Positions 8,205-17,923 of a stretch of DNA of 64,000 nt are shown in pieces. The stretch comes from Streptomyces showdoensis (GTDB taxonomy: Bacteria; Actinomycetota; Actinomycetes; Streptomycetales; Streptomycetaceae): positions 4,149,501-4,213,500 of the forward strand of contig NZ_BAAAXG010000026.1 in assembly GCF_039535475.1 (NCBI RefSeq), given 5' to 3'. Made by a program: the position numbers and the translations under genes. The notes below the pieces were generated by a model. That model ran no database searches. It saw only the letters and a list, made by a program, of their open reading frames with translations, and was not told the origin of the DNA. Each line of letters opens with the position of its first letter. Position 1 is the first letter of the stretch.

Positions 8205-9419
8205 ATGACGGTCGGCACGGGCAGTCCCGCACAGGCACGGAGCAGTGCGCCGCACGCCCCGCAACCGCCGCCCCCGCGCGAACCCGCCGCGCCCACCCCC
8301 GTGGAGCCCGGCACCTCCCTGGAGCCCGGCACCCCCGTGGAGCCCGGCGTCGAGCCCGGCACCGGACTCGGGATCGACCCCGACGACCTGCCCGACGGCC
8401 TGGTCGTCGCCGACGAGACCGGCCGGATCGTCTGCTTCAACGCCGCCGCCAGCCGCATCACCGCCGTACCCGGCGCCGAGGCCCTCGGCCGCCCGCTCGA
8501 CCAGGCGCTGCCCCTGGAGGACCTCAAGGGCCGCCGCTGGTGGGCGCTGACCGACCCGTACGGCGGGCTCGCCACCCGTCGCGGCCAGCCCGAGCGCAAC
8601 CTGCTGCTCCCCGGCGGCCGCGAGGTCCTGGTCTCCGCCCGCTACGTCCGCGCCCACCCCACCGGTCCCGTCCGCCGGGTGGTCGTCTCGCTGCGCGGCA
8701 CCGAGGCCCGGCGGCGCAGCGAGCGCAGCCACGCCGAGCTCATCGCGACCGTCGCCCACGAGCTCCGCTCGCCGCTCACCTCCGTCAAGGGCTTCACCGC
8801 CACCCTGCTCGACAAGTGGGAGCGGTTCACCGACGACCAGAAGCGGCTCATGCTGGAGACCGTCGACGCCGACGCCGGCCGCATCAAGCGGCTCATCGCC
8901 GAGCTCCTCGACATCTCCCGGATCGACTCCGGCCGGCTGGAGGTGCGCCGCCAGCCCGTCGACATCGCCGCCGCGATCGGCCGGCACATCCAGGTGCACA
9001 CCACCGGCGGCCAGTCCCCGGACCGCTTCTTCGTCCGGGTCCGCTGCGACCTGCCCGAACTGTGGGCCGATCCGGACAAGATCGACCAGATCCTCGGCAA
9101 CCTGCTGGAAAACGCGGTGCGCCACGGCGAAGGAACCGTCACCATCGAGGTGGCACCCACCACGGCCACCACCGACGGAGAGAAGGGGACGGAGGTCACC
9201 GTGAGCGACGAAGGCCCCGGCATCCCCGAGGAGTCGATGGGCCGCGTCTTCACCCGCTTCTGGCGGGGCAGCAAGCGCGGCGGCACCGGACTCGGCCTCT
9301 ACATCGTCAAGGGCGTCGTCGAGGCCCACGGCGGCACCATCACCGTCGGACGGGGCCCCCGGGGCGGCGCCGAGTTCCGATTTATCCTGCCCGTCGGCAC
9401 CCCGGCCCACCTCCTCTGA
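8205..9419 (+). CDS. Cytoplasmic PAS-domain sensor histidine kinase
   Basis: 404 residues with no membrane segment. A Pro-rich, repetitive start (several EPGT repeats) is followed by a PAS domain (about 58-165; LVVADETGRIVCFNAAASRI), HisKA with H185 in TVAHELRSPLTSVKG, and an HATPase domain with N box (QILGNLLENAVRHGEG), G1 (DEGPGIPEE), F (FTRFWRG) and G2 (GTGLGLYIVKG). All kinase residues are intact. No response regulator lies nearby, so it is an orphan kinase. An upstream GTG at 8178 is a possible start. Convergence with translation genes is conserved context in Streptomyces as I recall it; the signal is unknown. Confidence 0.88.
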   Translation: MTVGTGSPAQARSSAPHAPQPPPPREPAAPTPVEPGTSLEPGTPVEPGVEPGTGLGIDPDDLPDGLVVADETGRIVCFNAAASRITAVPGAEALGRPLDQALPLEDLKGRRWWALTDPYGGLATRRGQPERNLLLPGGREVLVSARYVRAHPTGPVRRVVVSLRGTEARRRSERSHAELIATVAHELRSPLTSVKGFTATLLDKWERFTDDQKRLMLETVDADAGRIKRLIAELLDISRIDSGRLEVRRQPVDIAAAIGRHIQVHTTGGQSPDRFFVRVRCDLPELWADPDKIDQILGNLLENAVRHGEGTVTIEVAPTTATTDGEKGTEVTVSDEGPGIPEESMGRVFTRFWRGSKRGGTGLGLYIVKGVVEAHGGTITVGRGPRGGAEFRFILPVGTPAHLL

Positions 9420-9586
9420 GGCAGCCGCCCGGTCTCACCAGGCGAGATCGCGCGGAATCAGGAGCCGTCCGGGCCGCCCACGGGCTCATTCGCGTCCCCG
9501 CGCCCCGTTAGACTCGTCCTTTGGCACGTTTGCGCCCTTGACGTCGAGCGGGGCCGCCCAGCCAGCCAACGGAAGCACGGGAAGAG

Positions 9587-10714
9587 ATGTCGGCACCCAA
9601 TAAGTCGTACGACCCGGTCGAGGTCGAGGCCTTGAAACCGGAAGAGATCGAGCGCATGCGGGACGAGGCGCTCGCCGCCTTCGCCGCCGCAGGCGACCTC
9701 GACGCGCTCGCCCACGCGAAGACCGCGCACACCGGCGGCACCTCGCCGCTGGCGCTCGCCAACCGCGAGATCGGCGCCCTGCCCCCGCAGGCCAAGGCCG
9801 CCGCCGGCAAGCTCGTGGGCCAGGCCCGCGGCGTCGTCTCCAAGGCGCTGGCCACCCGCCAGACCGAGCTGGAGGCCGAGCGCGACGCGCGCGTCCTCGT
9901 CGAGGAGGCCGTCGACGTCACCCTGCCGTACGACCGTGTCCCGGCCGGTGCCCGCCACCCGCTGACCACCCTCATGGAGCGCGTCGCCGACGTCTTCGTG
10001 TCGATGGGCTACGAGGTCGCCGAGGGCCCCGAGGTCGAGGCCGAGTGGTTCAACTTCGACGCCCTGAACTTCGTCCCGGACCACCCGGCGCGGCAGATGC
10101 AGGACACCTTCTTCGTCCAGGGCCCCGAGGGGACCACCGGCGACGAGTCCGGTGTCGTGCTCCGTACGCACACCTCGCCGGTCCAGGCCCGCACCCTCAT
10201 CGACCGGGAGCCCCCGGTCTACGTGGTGTGCCCCGGCCGCGTCTACCGCACCGACGAGCTCGACGCCACGCACACCCCGGTCTTCCACCAGATCGAGCTG
10301 CTGGCCGTCGACGAGGGCCTGACCATGGCCGACCTCAAGGGCACCCTCGACCACATGGTCCAGGCGCTCTTCGGGTCCGACATGAAGACCCGGCTCCGCC
10401 CGAACTTCTTCCCCTTCACCGAGCCGTCCGCCGAGATGGACATGCTCTGCTACGTCTGCCGCGGCGAGTCCGTCGGCAACCCGGACCGCCCCTGCCGCAC
10501 CTGCGGCAGCGAGGGCTGGATCGAGCTCGGCGGCTGCGGCATGGTCAACCCGAAGGTGCTCGTCGCCTGCGGTGTGGACCCCGAGAAGTACAGCGGATTC
10601 GCCTTCGGGTTCGGCATCGAGCGGATGCTGATGTTCCGCCACAACGTCGAAGACATGCGAGACATGGTCGAGGGTGACGTCCGGTTCACCCGGCCGTTCG
10701 GGATGGAGATCTGA
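9587..10714 (+). CDS. pheS: Phenylalanyl-tRNA synthetase alpha subunit
   Basis: 375 residues. The N-terminal coiled-coil arm (about 1-110), which contacts tRNA, leads to a class II catalytic core: motif 2 region ([20 protein letters not shown]), a [16 protein letters not shown] loop ([13 protein letters not shown]) and motif 3 ([16 protein letters not shown]). Cysteines at 10448-10510 (CYVCRG, CRTCGS) could bind zinc. It forms an alpha2-beta2 enzyme with PheT and charges tRNA-Phe. A TAGACT -10-like hexamer at 9509-9514 gives a leader of about 65 nt. The stop overlaps the pheT ATG by one base (TGATG). Confidence 0.96.
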   Translation: MSAPNKSYDPVEVEALKPEEIERMRDEALAAFAAAGDLDALAHAKTAHTGGTSPLALANREIGALPPQAKAAAGKLVGQARGVVSKALATRQTELEAERDARVLVEEAVDVTLPYDRVPAGARHPLTTLMERVADVFVSMGYEVAEGPEVEAEWFNFDALNFVPDHPARQMQDTFFVQGPEGTTGDESGVVLRTHTSPVQARTLIDREPPVYVVCPGRVYRTDELDATHTPVFHQIELLAVDEGLTMADLKGTLDHMVQALFGSDMKTRLRPNFFPFTEPSAEMDMLCYVCRGESVGNPDRPCRTCGSEGWIELGGCGMVNPKVLVACGVDPEKYSGFAFGFGIERMLMFRHNVEDMRDMVEGDVRFTRPFGMEI

Positions 10715-13245
10715 TGCGGGTCCCGCTTTCTTGGCTGCGGGAGTACGTCGACCTGCCGGTCACGGAGACCGGCCGTGACGTGCAGGCCAAGCTCATTTCG
10801 GCAGGCCTCGAGGTCGAGACCGTCGAGCAGCTCGGCGCCGGCCTCACCGGCCCGCTGGTGGTCGGCAAGGTCCTCACCATCGAGGAGCTGACGGAGTTCA
10901 AGAAGCCCATCCGCTTCTGCACCGTCGACGTCGGTCAGGCCAACGGCACCGGCGAGCCCCAGGAGATCATCTGCGGCGCCCGGAACTTCGCCGAGGGCGA
11001 CAAGGTCGTCGTGGCGCTGCCCGGCGCCGTGCTGCCCGGAGACTTCCGCATCGCCGAGCGCAAGACGTACGGCCGGGTCTCCCGCGGCATGATCTGCTCG
11101 GGCGGCGAGCTCGGCATGGGCGACGACGGCTCGCACGGCATCATCGTGCTGCCGCCGGAGCACGAGGTCGGCCTGGACGCCACGGTCCTCCTGGAGCTGT
11201 TCGACGAGGTCCTCGACATCGCCGTCACCCCGGACCGCGGCTACTGCCTCTCGATGCGCGGCGTCGCCCGCGAGCTCGCCATCGCGTACGGCCTGCCGCT
11301 GCGCGACCCGGCCCTGCTCGACGTGCCCGCGCCGAACTCGTACGGCTACCCGGTCCAGATCGCCGACCCGATCGGCTGCGACCGCTTCACCGCCCGTACG
11401 GTCGTCGGCCTCGACCCCGAGGCCCGCAGCCCGATCTGGCTGCAGCGCCGCCTGCAGAAGGCCGGCATGCGCCCGATCTCGCTGGCCGTCGACATCACGA
11501 ACTACGTGATGCTGGAGCTCGGCCAGCCGCTGCACGCCTACGACCGCACCCGCGTCGACGGTCCCATCGGGGTCCGCCGCGCCGCCGCCGGCGAGAAGAT
11601 CACCACCCTCGACGGCACCGCGCGGGTCCTCGACTCCGGGGACCTGGTCATCACCGACAACCGCGGGCCCATCGGCCTCGCGGGCGTCATGGGCGGCGCC
11701 GACACGGAGATCGCCGACCCGGTGACCGACCCGGAGACCGGCATCGTCACCGGCACCACCGAGGTCGTCGTCGAGGCCGCGCACTTCGACGCGATCTCGA
11801 TCGCCCGTACGGCCCGCCGCCACAAGCTGTCCTCCGAGGCGTCCAAGCGCTTCGAGCGCGGTGTCGACCCGCAGGCCGCCGCCGCGGCCGCGCAGCGCAC
11901 GGTCGACCTGCTCGTGCTGCTCGCGGGCGGCACGGCCGAGGCCGGTGTCACCGAGGTCGTCGCCCCGTCGGCGCCCCGCACCATCGCCATGCCGGCCGAC
12001 CACCCGGACCGCGTCGCGGGCGTCGCCTACGGCCGCGAGACCGTCGTCCGCCGCCTCCAGGAGATCGGCTGCGACGTCTACGGGCAGGACGAGCTCGTCG
12101 TCACCGTCCCGTCCTGGCGCCCCGACCTCTACGTGCCGAACGACCTGGCCGAAGAGGTCATCCGCCTGGAGGGCTACGAGAACCTGCCCTCCACGCTGCC
12201 CAAGCCGCCCGCCGGCCGCGGCCTCACCGAGCGCCAGCGCACCCACCGCCGGGTGGGCCGCGCCCTGGCCGGCGCCGGCTACGTCGAGGCGCTGAACTAC
12301 CCGTTCATCGGCGAGGGCGTCTTCGACCAGCTCGGCCTCGACGCGGACGACGCCCGCCGCCGGGTCGTCAAGCTGGTCAACCCGCTCTCCGACGAGGAGC
12401 CCGCCCTCCGTACGACGCTGCTGCCGGGCCTGCTCGGCGCGCTGCGCCGCAACGACGGGCGCGGCAGCCACGACCTGGCGCTCTTCGAGACCGGTCTGGT
12501 CTTCCGCCCGACCGAGGGCCAGCCGGGCGTCGCCGTCCGCCTGGGCGTCGACGGGCGTCCCACCGACGAGGAGATCGCCCGCGTCAACGCCGCGCTGCCC
12601 GCGCAGCCGCGTCGCGCCGCCGTCGTCCTCGCCGGTGCGCGCGAGCAGGCCGGCTGGTGGGGCAAGGGCCGTCCGTCCGACTGGGCGGACGCGATCCAGG
12701 CCGCCCGCACGGTGGCCGCCGAGGCCGGGGTCGGCCTGCTGATCGACGCCGACCAGCACGCTCCCTGGCACCCGGGCCGCTGCGCCGCCTTCCACGTCGT
12801 GATCGACGGCGTGAAGACGCTGGTCGGCCACGGCGGCGAGCTGCACCCGCGGGTCGTCAAGGCGCTGGGCCTCCCGGCCCGCACCTGCGCGATGGAGCTG
12901 GACCTCGACCTCCTGGAGCAGGCGAACGAGGGGCCCCTCAAGGCCCCGCGCATCTCCTCCTTCCCGGTCGCGACCCAGGACGTCGCCCTGGTCGTCGACC
13001 AGGACGTCCCCTCGGCGATGGTGGAGTACTACCTGGCCGGCGGCGCGGGTGAACTCCTGGAGTCCATCCGCCTGTTCGACGTCTACACCGGCGACCAGAT
13101 CGGCGAGGGCAAGAAGTCCCTCGCGTACGCCCTGAAGTTCCGCGCCCCCGACCGCACCCTGACGGTCGAGGAGGCCACGGCCGCCCGCGACGCGGCGGTC
13201 GCCCTGGCGGCGGAGCACACGGGAGCGGTGCTGCGCGGCGCGTGA
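10714..13245 (+). CDS. pheT: Phenylalanyl-tRNA synthetase beta subunit
   Basis: 843 residues. In order: a tRNA-binding EMAP-like domain (about 40-155, [21 protein letters not shown]), B3/B4 editing region (about 215-390, including [19 protein letters not shown]), B5 (about 405-480), catalytic-like beta core (about 490-700) and C-terminal FDX-ACB anticodon-binding fold (about 750-843, [16 protein letters not shown]). The editing domain hydrolyses mischarged Tyr-tRNA-Phe. It is translationally coupled to pheS and closed by a 22-bp hairpin. Confidence 0.96.
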   Translation: MRVPLSWLREYVDLPVTETGRDVQAKLISAGLEVETVEQLGAGLTGPLVVGKVLTIEELTEFKKPIRFCTVDVGQANGTGEPQEIICGARNFAEGDKVVVALPGAVLPGDFRIAERKTYGRVSRGMICSGGELGMGDDGSHGIIVLPPEHEVGLDATVLLELFDEVLDIAVTPDRGYCLSMRGVARELAIAYGLPLRDPALLDVPAPNSYGYPVQIADPIGCDRFTARTVVGLDPEARSPIWLQRRLQKAGMRPISLAVDITNYVMLELGQPLHAYDRTRVDGPIGVRRAAAGEKITTLDGTARVLDSGDLVITDNRGPIGLAGVMGGADTEIADPVTDPETGIVTGTTEVVVEAAHFDAISIARTARRHKLSSEASKRFERGVDPQAAAAAAQRTVDLLVLLAGGTAEAGVTEVVAPSAPRTIAMPADHPDRVAGVAYGRETVVRRLQEIGCDVYGQDELVVTVPSWRPDLYVPNDLAEEVIRLEGYENLPSTLPKPPAGRGLTERQRTHRRVGRALAGAGYVEALNYPFIGEGVFDQLGLDADDARRRVVKLVNPLSDEEPALRTTLLPGLLGALRRNDGRGSHDLALFETGLVFRPTEGQPGVAVRLGVDGRPTDEEIARVNAALPAQPRRAAVVLAGAREQAGWWGKGRPSDWADAIQAARTVAAEAGVGLLIDADQHAPWHPGRCAAFHVVIDGVKTLVGHGGELHPRVVKALGLPARTCAMELDLDLLEQANEGPLKAPRISSFPVATQDVALVVDQDVPSAMVEYYLAGGAGELLESIRLFDVYTGDQIGEGKKSLAYALKFRAPDRTLTVEEATAARDAAVALAAEHTGAVLRGA

Positions 13246-13264
13246 CGCGCCCCGTGCTGTGACG

Positions 13265-13312
13265 GGAAGGGGGCCTCGCCCCGGGCGATCGCCCGGGGCG
13301 AGGCCCCCTTCC
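13265..13312 (+). terminator. Terminator after pheT
   Basis: A perfect 22-bp stem pairs 13265-13286 with 13291-13312 around a GATC tetraloop, 19 nt after the pheT stop. Confidence 0.85.
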
Positions 13313-13482
13313 TCGTGGCCCCCCCGCCGTACTCCCGTACGGCGGCACTCACTCCTTCGGGTGAGATCCCCGGCGGATGTTCCCGCGTGTCCCCCATCCC
13401 CGCGAGAATCGACGCGGTCACAGGGGCGGGCCTGTGTGCCGCAGGGTCTTCGGGCGCTGGCGGGCCTCGGGAAGGGCCGTGG

Positions 13483-14547
13483 ATGTTCCGTGACAGGGCA
13501 CTGGTTGCCGAAGGCTCCCGGATACGGCGGATGGCTCCGCTGGCGGCTCCGGTCGTGTGGGGGCTCGTCGCCGTCGCCTGGAAGCTGGGGTGTCCGCTGG
13601 CGCGGCAGCCCGGGGTCCCGATGCGGGTCGCGAGCAGCCTCCTCTTCTTCACCGTCGGGACCGGCCTGGTGCTCGGCGCCCGGCGCGGCCTCAAGCGGGA
13701 GCTGACCCGGGTGCGGGCCGTCGCCGACGCCACCCAGCAGGTGCTGCTCCGCCCGCCGCCGGCCCGCCTCGACGGACTCTCGGTCGCCGCCGGCCAGCTC
13801 TCCGCGTCCCGGGGCGCGGTCGTCGGCGGCGACCTGTACGAGGCCGCGGCCACCCCGTACGGGGTGCGCATCGTCATCGGCGACGTGCGGGGGCACGGGC
13901 TCGCCGCGCTCGGAGCGGTGGTCGCCGTGCTGGGCAGCTTCCGCGAGGCCGCCCACGACGAGCCCGAACTGGCGGGCGTGCTGAGGCGCCTGGACCGGGC
14001 GCTCGGCCGGCACCTGTGCGAGCGGGCCCGGGAGGAGCACCCGGCCCGGTCCGGTCGGGCCCCGGAACATCCCGCGGCCGAGGAGTTCGTGACGCTGCTG
14101 CTCCTGGAGATCCGCGCCGACGGCCTGGTGTACGTGCTCGACTGCGGCCACCCCGGCCCGTACCGGCTCGGCCACCGCGTCGAGGCCGTCCCCGTCGGCG
14201 AGCCGCTGCCCCCGCTCGGCGCCTTCCCGCTGCCGGCCGAGCTGGTGCCGTACCGCGCGACCCGGCTGCGCCCCGGCGAGACCCTGGTCCTCCACACGGA
14301 CGGCGCGGAGGAGGCCCGCGACCACCGGGGCCGGTTCTTCGCACTGGAGGCCGCCCTCGCGGGTGCGGCGGGCGAGGCGCCGGCCGCGCTCGTCCGCCGG
14401 GTGCACACCGCGCTGCTGCGCCACACGGGCGGACGGCTCGCCGACGACGTCGCCCTGCTCGTCGTACGCAACGACCGGGTGCGGGTACCGGCGCAGCCCG
14501 CCGAACCCGGGCTGCGCCGTACCCGGCCCGAGCCCTCCCCCCACTAG
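13483..14547 (+). CDS. SpoIIE-type PP2C serine/threonine phosphatase, membrane-anchored
   Basis: 354 residues. Two hydrophobic segments near the N-terminus (about 17-37 and 49-66) anchor a cytoplasmic SpoIIE domain with the metal-binding acidic motifs GGDLYEAAATPYG, VIGDVRGHGLAAL, DCGHPGPYRLG, LHTDGAEEARD and DDVALLVVR. Such phosphatases usually act on anti-anti-sigma factors of the SpoIIAA/STAS class. ATG at 13483 was chosen because GGGAAGGG sits 6-8 nt upstream; the longer open frame lacks domain content. A near-palindrome overlaps the stop (14532-14556) and may be the terminator. Confidence 0.85.
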   Translation: MFRDRALVAEGSRIRRMAPLAAPVVWGLVAVAWKLGCPLARQPGVPMRVASSLLFFTVGTGLVLGARRGLKRELTRVRAVADATQQVLLRPPPARLDGLSVAAGQLSASRGAVVGGDLYEAAATPYGVRIVIGDVRGHGLAALGAVVAVLGSFREAAHDEPELAGVLRRLDRALGRHLCERAREEHPARSGRAPEHPAAEEFVTLLLLEIRADGLVYVLDCGHPGPYRLGHRVEAVPVGEPLPPLGAFPLPAELVPYRATRLRPGETLVLHTDGAEEARDHRGRFFALEAALAGAAGEAPAALVRRVHTALLRHTGGRLADDVALLVVRNDRVRVPAQPAEPGLRRTRPEPSPH

Positions 14548-14793
14548 TGGGGAGGGCCTGGGGGCCGACGCCGCCCGCGCTGCCACGGAGTGTCGGGCAG
14601 ATCAACAGCGCGGACGGCGCGGTCCGGGCAGCCGCACTGTTCGAGGGGGAGCCGGCGGCCCGGGCCTCGCCCTGCGGCGAGGGAGTTCAGTCAAGCGGTC
14701 CGGACGTATCGGTGACAGTGCGTACGGACCGGAAGAACGAGTACTTCGTTCACACCCCGTGTGAAAGCGCCCCCGATCCACCGGAGCGGTCCG

Positions 14794-16170
14794 ATGCAGC
14801 CCCACCCCCAGCCCGATCCCCAGCCCCGCCTCCAGCCCAACACCCTGCTCGACTCCCTGCTCGACGAGGCGGGGATGTCCCACACCGGTCTCGCCTCGCG
14901 GGTGAACCAGGCGGGCCGGGCCCGCGGCCTCGCCCTGCGCTACGAGCACACCGCCGTGGCCCGCTGGCTGAAGGGGCAGCGCCCGCGCGGCCAGGTGCCC
15001 GACCTGATCTGTGAGGTGCTCGCGGGCCGGCTGCACCGGGCCGTCACCCTCGACGACATCGGCCTCGGCGTGCCGGGCGCCGGAATGCCCGCGGCCGGCT
15101 GCCCGCTCTCCGGATTCGTCGAGCGGGCCACCGCCCTGTGGCGCTGCGACGAGCAGCAGCGCCCGCACGTCCTGGGTGCCCAGGCGGTGACCGGCACCCC
15201 GGCGGTGATGCCGGTCTGGGAGTGGGAGAACCCGCCGGAGGACATGGACGTCTCCCGCGACGGCCGGACCCGCGTCTCCGTCGCCGACGTGCAGATGCTG
15301 AGCGCGGCCCGGGCGCACTACGAGCAGATGTACCGCAAGGCCGGCGGCATGGCGACCCGCGCCCGCGTCGTCGGCTTCCTCAGCGCCGAGACCGCGCCGC
15401 TGCTGCGCGGCGCCTACAGCGACTCGCTCGGGCGCCGGCTGCACCGGGCCGCCGGCGGGCTGGTGGCGGTGGCCGGGATCTGCGCGTACGACTCCGACGT
15501 GCAGGGGCTCGCCCAGCGTTACTTCCACCAGGCGCTGCGGCTCGCGAAGGCGAGCGGCGACCGGGGGTTCGGCGCCTATGTGATCGCGCTGCTGGTCAAC
15601 CAGTCGCTGTTCATGGGGGAGTACCGGCAGGCGGTGGCCTTCGCCGAGGCGGCGCTGCGCTCGGTCGGGCGGGAGATCACGCCCGCGCTGGCCGCCGATC
15701 TGACGGCGATGCAGGCGAAGGCGTACGCGCACCTCGGCGACGGGTCGGCGGCGCTCGCCTGCATCCGGCGGGCCGAGGCGGAGGCGGCGCGGATCAGCCC
15801 GGGGGCCGAGCCGGCCGAGACCGGTTACGTCCAGCCGGGGCTCGTCAACGTGCAGGTCGCGGAGGCCCTGCTCAGCCTGGGGGACCTGACGGCGGCCCAT
15901 GAGCACGCGGCGGCGGCCGTCGAGACCCCCGCGCACGACCGGGGGCGGGTGCACCGGCTCGCGATGCTGTGCCAGATCGAGCTGCGGCAGGGCGAGACGG
16001 AGCGGGCGGCGCGCACGGCGGTGGAGATGACCGAGCGGGCCCGCGGGATGGAGTCGCAGCGGCTGCGGGACCGGCTCCGTGCGGTGCGTGAGCATCTGCT
16101 GGCCAGTGGGGGAGGGGATGCCCGGGAGGCCGCCGAGCTGATCGACGGTGCGCTGCGCGTGCCTCTGTGA
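14794..16170 (+). CDS. NsdA-like transcriptional regulator with TPR-like helices
   Basis: 458 residues. A short helix-turn-helix-like head (LLDEAGMSHTGLASRVNQ... HTAVARWLKGQRPRG, about 15-65) is followed by a long helical region with TPR-like helices (YFHQALRLAKASGDRGFGAYV, QAVAFAEAALRSVG, EALLSLGDLTAAHEHAAAAVET). This layout matches the Streptomyces NsdA family, of which nsdA was described as a negative regulator of differentiation and antibiotic production. Whether this copy is that gene or a paralogue is uncertain. ATG at 14794 follows CCGGAG with a 7-nt gap. It is probably cytoplasmic. Confidence 0.72.
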   Translation: MQPHPQPDPQPRLQPNTLLDSLLDEAGMSHTGLASRVNQAGRARGLALRYEHTAVARWLKGQRPRGQVPDLICEVLAGRLHRAVTLDDIGLGVPGAGMPAAGCPLSGFVERATALWRCDEQQRPHVLGAQAVTGTPAVMPVWEWENPPEDMDVSRDGRTRVSVADVQMLSAARAHYEQMYRKAGGMATRARVVGFLSAETAPLLRGAYSDSLGRRLHRAAGGLVAVAGICAYDSDVQGLAQRYFHQALRLAKASGDRGFGAYVIALLVNQSLFMGEYRQAVAFAEAALRSVGREITPALAADLTAMQAKAYAHLGDGSAALACIRRAEAEAARISPGAEPAETGYVQPGLVNVQVAEALLSLGDLTAAHEHAAAAVETPAHDRGRVHRLAMLCQIELRQGETERAARTAVEMTERARGMESQRLRDRLRAVREHLLASGGGDAREAAELIDGALRVPL

Positions 16171-16224
16171 GCCCTGCCGTGCCGCGGTGAGCTTGGCCTT
16201 GCGACCCGGCCCCTGCTGCGATAT

Positions 16225-16261
16225 TGCCACCAAGTAATCACCGACCAGTCGGAAGGTGGCA
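16225..16261 (+). promoter_or_regulatory. Hairpin next to the NUDIX ribosome site
   Basis: TGCCACC 16225-16231 pairs with GGTGGCA 16255-16261 (7 bp). The right arm overlaps the AAGGTGG ribosome site of the GTG at 16267, so folding could limit translation. No known riboswitch is recognised. Confidence 0.35.
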
Positions 16262-16266
16262 GAAAC

Positions 16267-16797
16267 GTGCAGTGGACGAAAGTAAGTGAACAGTCCGTCT
16301 ATGAGAACCGCTGGTTCCGGGTGAACCTCGCGGACGTCGAACTCCCCGACGGCCGCCACCTCGACCACTATCTGATCCGGCTCCGCCCCGTCGCCGTCGC
16401 GACCGCCGTCAACGACGCCGACGAGGTCCTGCTGCTCTGGCGCCACCGCTTCATCACCGACAGCTGGGGCTGGGAGCTGGCCGCCGGCGTCGTCGAGGAC
16501 GGCGAGGCCACCGAGGCGGCGGCCGCCCGCGAGATGGAGGAGGAGACCGGCTGGCGCCCGGGACCGCTGCGCCCGCTCCTCACCGTGGAGCCGTCCAACG
16601 GCCTCACCGACGCCCGCCACCACCTCTACTGGTCGGACGAGGCCACCTGGACCGGGCCGCCGCAGGACGCCTTCGAGTCCTCGCGGGTCGAATGGGTCCC
16701 GCTCAAACTCGTCCCCGACATGATCGCCAGGGGCGAGGTCCCGGCCGCCAACATGGCCGCCGGGCTGCTCATGCTGTGGCACCTGCGGCTCGGCTGA
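16267..16797 (+). CDS. NUDIX hydrolase (ADP-ribose pyrophosphatase-like)
   Basis: 176 residues. A complete Nudix box GX5EX7REUXEEXGU is present: GVVEDGEATEAAAAREMEEETGW at about 78-100. The fold and length resemble ADP-ribose/nucleoside-diphosphate-sugar hydrolases (RWFRVNLADVELPDG start). It cleaves a nucleoside diphosphate linked to X with Mg2+; the substrate is unproven. GTG start. It converges on the dehydrogenase gene across a shared terminator. Confidence 0.9.
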   Translation: MQWTKVSEQSVYENRWFRVNLADVELPDGRHLDHYLIRLRPVAVATAVNDADEVLLLWRHRFITDSWGWELAAGVVEDGEATEAAAAREMEEETGWRPGPLRPLLTVEPSNGLTDARHHLYWSDEATWTGPPQDAFESSRVEWVPLKLVPDMIARGEVPAANMAAGLLMLWHLRLG

Positions 16798-16814
16798 AGC
16801 ATGCCCGCCGAACG

Positions 16815-16853
16815 CCGGACGGCCCGTACCTGTGCGGTGTACGGGCCGTCCGG
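16815..16853. terminator. Bidirectional terminator between convergent genes
   Basis: A perfect 15-bp stem pairs 16815-16829 with 16839-16853 around a 9-nt loop, lying between the NUDIX gene (plus) and the dehydrogenase gene (minus). Confidence 0.8.
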
Positions 16854-16892
16854 GTGCGCGGGCCGAGCGGCCGCGCGGGTGTGCGGCGGGGG

Positions 16893-17753
16893 TCAGGAGT
16901 ACGGGTAGAAGCCCGAGCCCGTCTTGCGGCCGAGGCGGCCCGCGTCCACCATCCGCTGGAGCAGCGGCGGGGCCGCGTACAGCGGCTCCTTGTACTCGGT
17001 GTACATCGAGTCGGCGATCGAGACGATCGTGTCCAGGCCGATCAGGTCGGAGAGCTTCAGCGGGCCCATCGGGTGGGCGCAGCCGAACTCCATGCCGTTG
17101 TCGATGTCCTCGCGGCTCGCGATGCCCGACTCGAACATCCGGATCGCCGAGAGCAGGTACGGCACGAGCAGGGCGTTCACCACGAAGCCCGAGCGGTCCT
17201 GCGCACGGATCGCGTGCTTGCCCAGGGTCTTCTCGGCGAACAGCTGCGCGCGGCTGATCGTGCCCTCGGAGGTGGTGAGGGCGGGGATCAGCTCGACCAG
17301 CTTCTGCACCGGCGCCGGGTTGAAGAAGTGGATGCCGACGACCTGGTCCGGGCGGGAGGTCGCCACGGCCAGCTTCACCAGCGGGATGGAGGAGGTGTTG
17401 GAGGCCAGGATGGCGTCCGGCCGGGTCACCACCTGGTCGAGCACCTTGAAGATCTCGGTCTTGACCTGCTCGTTCTCCACGACCGCCTCGATCACGAGGT
17501 CGCGGTCGGCGAACTCGCCCAGGTCGGTGGTGAAGCTGAGCCGCGCCAGCGTGGCGTCGCGCTCCTCCTCGCTGATCTTGCCGCGTTCGGCGGCCTTCGA
17601 CAGCGAGTTGTAGAGCCGGGTGCGGCCGATCTCCAGCGCCTCGCCGGTGGTCTCGGCGACCATCACCTCGAGGCCGCTGCGGGCACACACCTCCGCGATG
17701 CCCGCGCCCATCTGGCCGCAGCCCACCACTCCGACGCGCTCAATGTCGGCCAT
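16893..17753 (-). CDS. 3-hydroxybutyryl-CoA dehydrogenase
   Basis: 286 residues. The N-terminal Rossmann motif GVVGCGQMGAGIAEVCARSG binds NAD(P); ASNTSSIP, GIHFFNPAPVQKLVE (catalytic His) and the C-terminal helical domain (HPMGPLKLSDLIGLD ... GRLGRKTGSGFYPY) are standard for this family (PaaH/Hbd type). It interconverts acetoacetyl-CoA and 3-hydroxybutyryl-CoA in fatty-acid, butyrate or PHB metabolism. ATG 17753 is used; a GTG at 17765 with AAGG six bases upstream is an equally good start. It is monocistronic by context. Confidence 0.92.
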   Translation of the reverse strand: MADIERVGVVGCGQMGAGIAEVCARSGLEVMVAETTGEALEIGRTRLYNSLSKAAERGKISEEERDATLARLSFTTDLGEFADRDLVIEAVVENEQVKTEIFKVLDQVVTRPDAILASNTSSIPLVKLAVATSRPDQVVGIHFFNPAPVQKLVELIPALTTSEGTISRAQLFAEKTLGKHAIRAQDRSGFVVNALLVPYLLSAIRMFESGIASREDIDNGMEFGCAHPMGPLKLSDLIGLDTIVSIADSMYTEYKEPLYAAPPLLQRMVDAGRLGRKTGSGFYPYS

Positions 17754-17923
17754 GGAGTCCGTCACCTCGTGCCTTTCGCTCTTTCCTGGCGGCGGGCCCG
17801 TGTGATTCCGGAGTGTCCGCCTCGACTCCACGACGTTACTCCCGACGGAGCCGATGATCGATCGTTCTGAGCCGGGCATGCGCTCCGATGGGCTGTGACG
17901 TATCCGATAGCGAGGGGTGACAA

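Noticed and set aside
10450..14586. Very long minus-strand open frames (for example 1378 codons opposite pheT)
   Set aside because: They lie antisense to clear genes. Their composition (runs of Gly, Arg, Asp, Gln) is what antisense codon bias of high-GC genes yields, with no domain.
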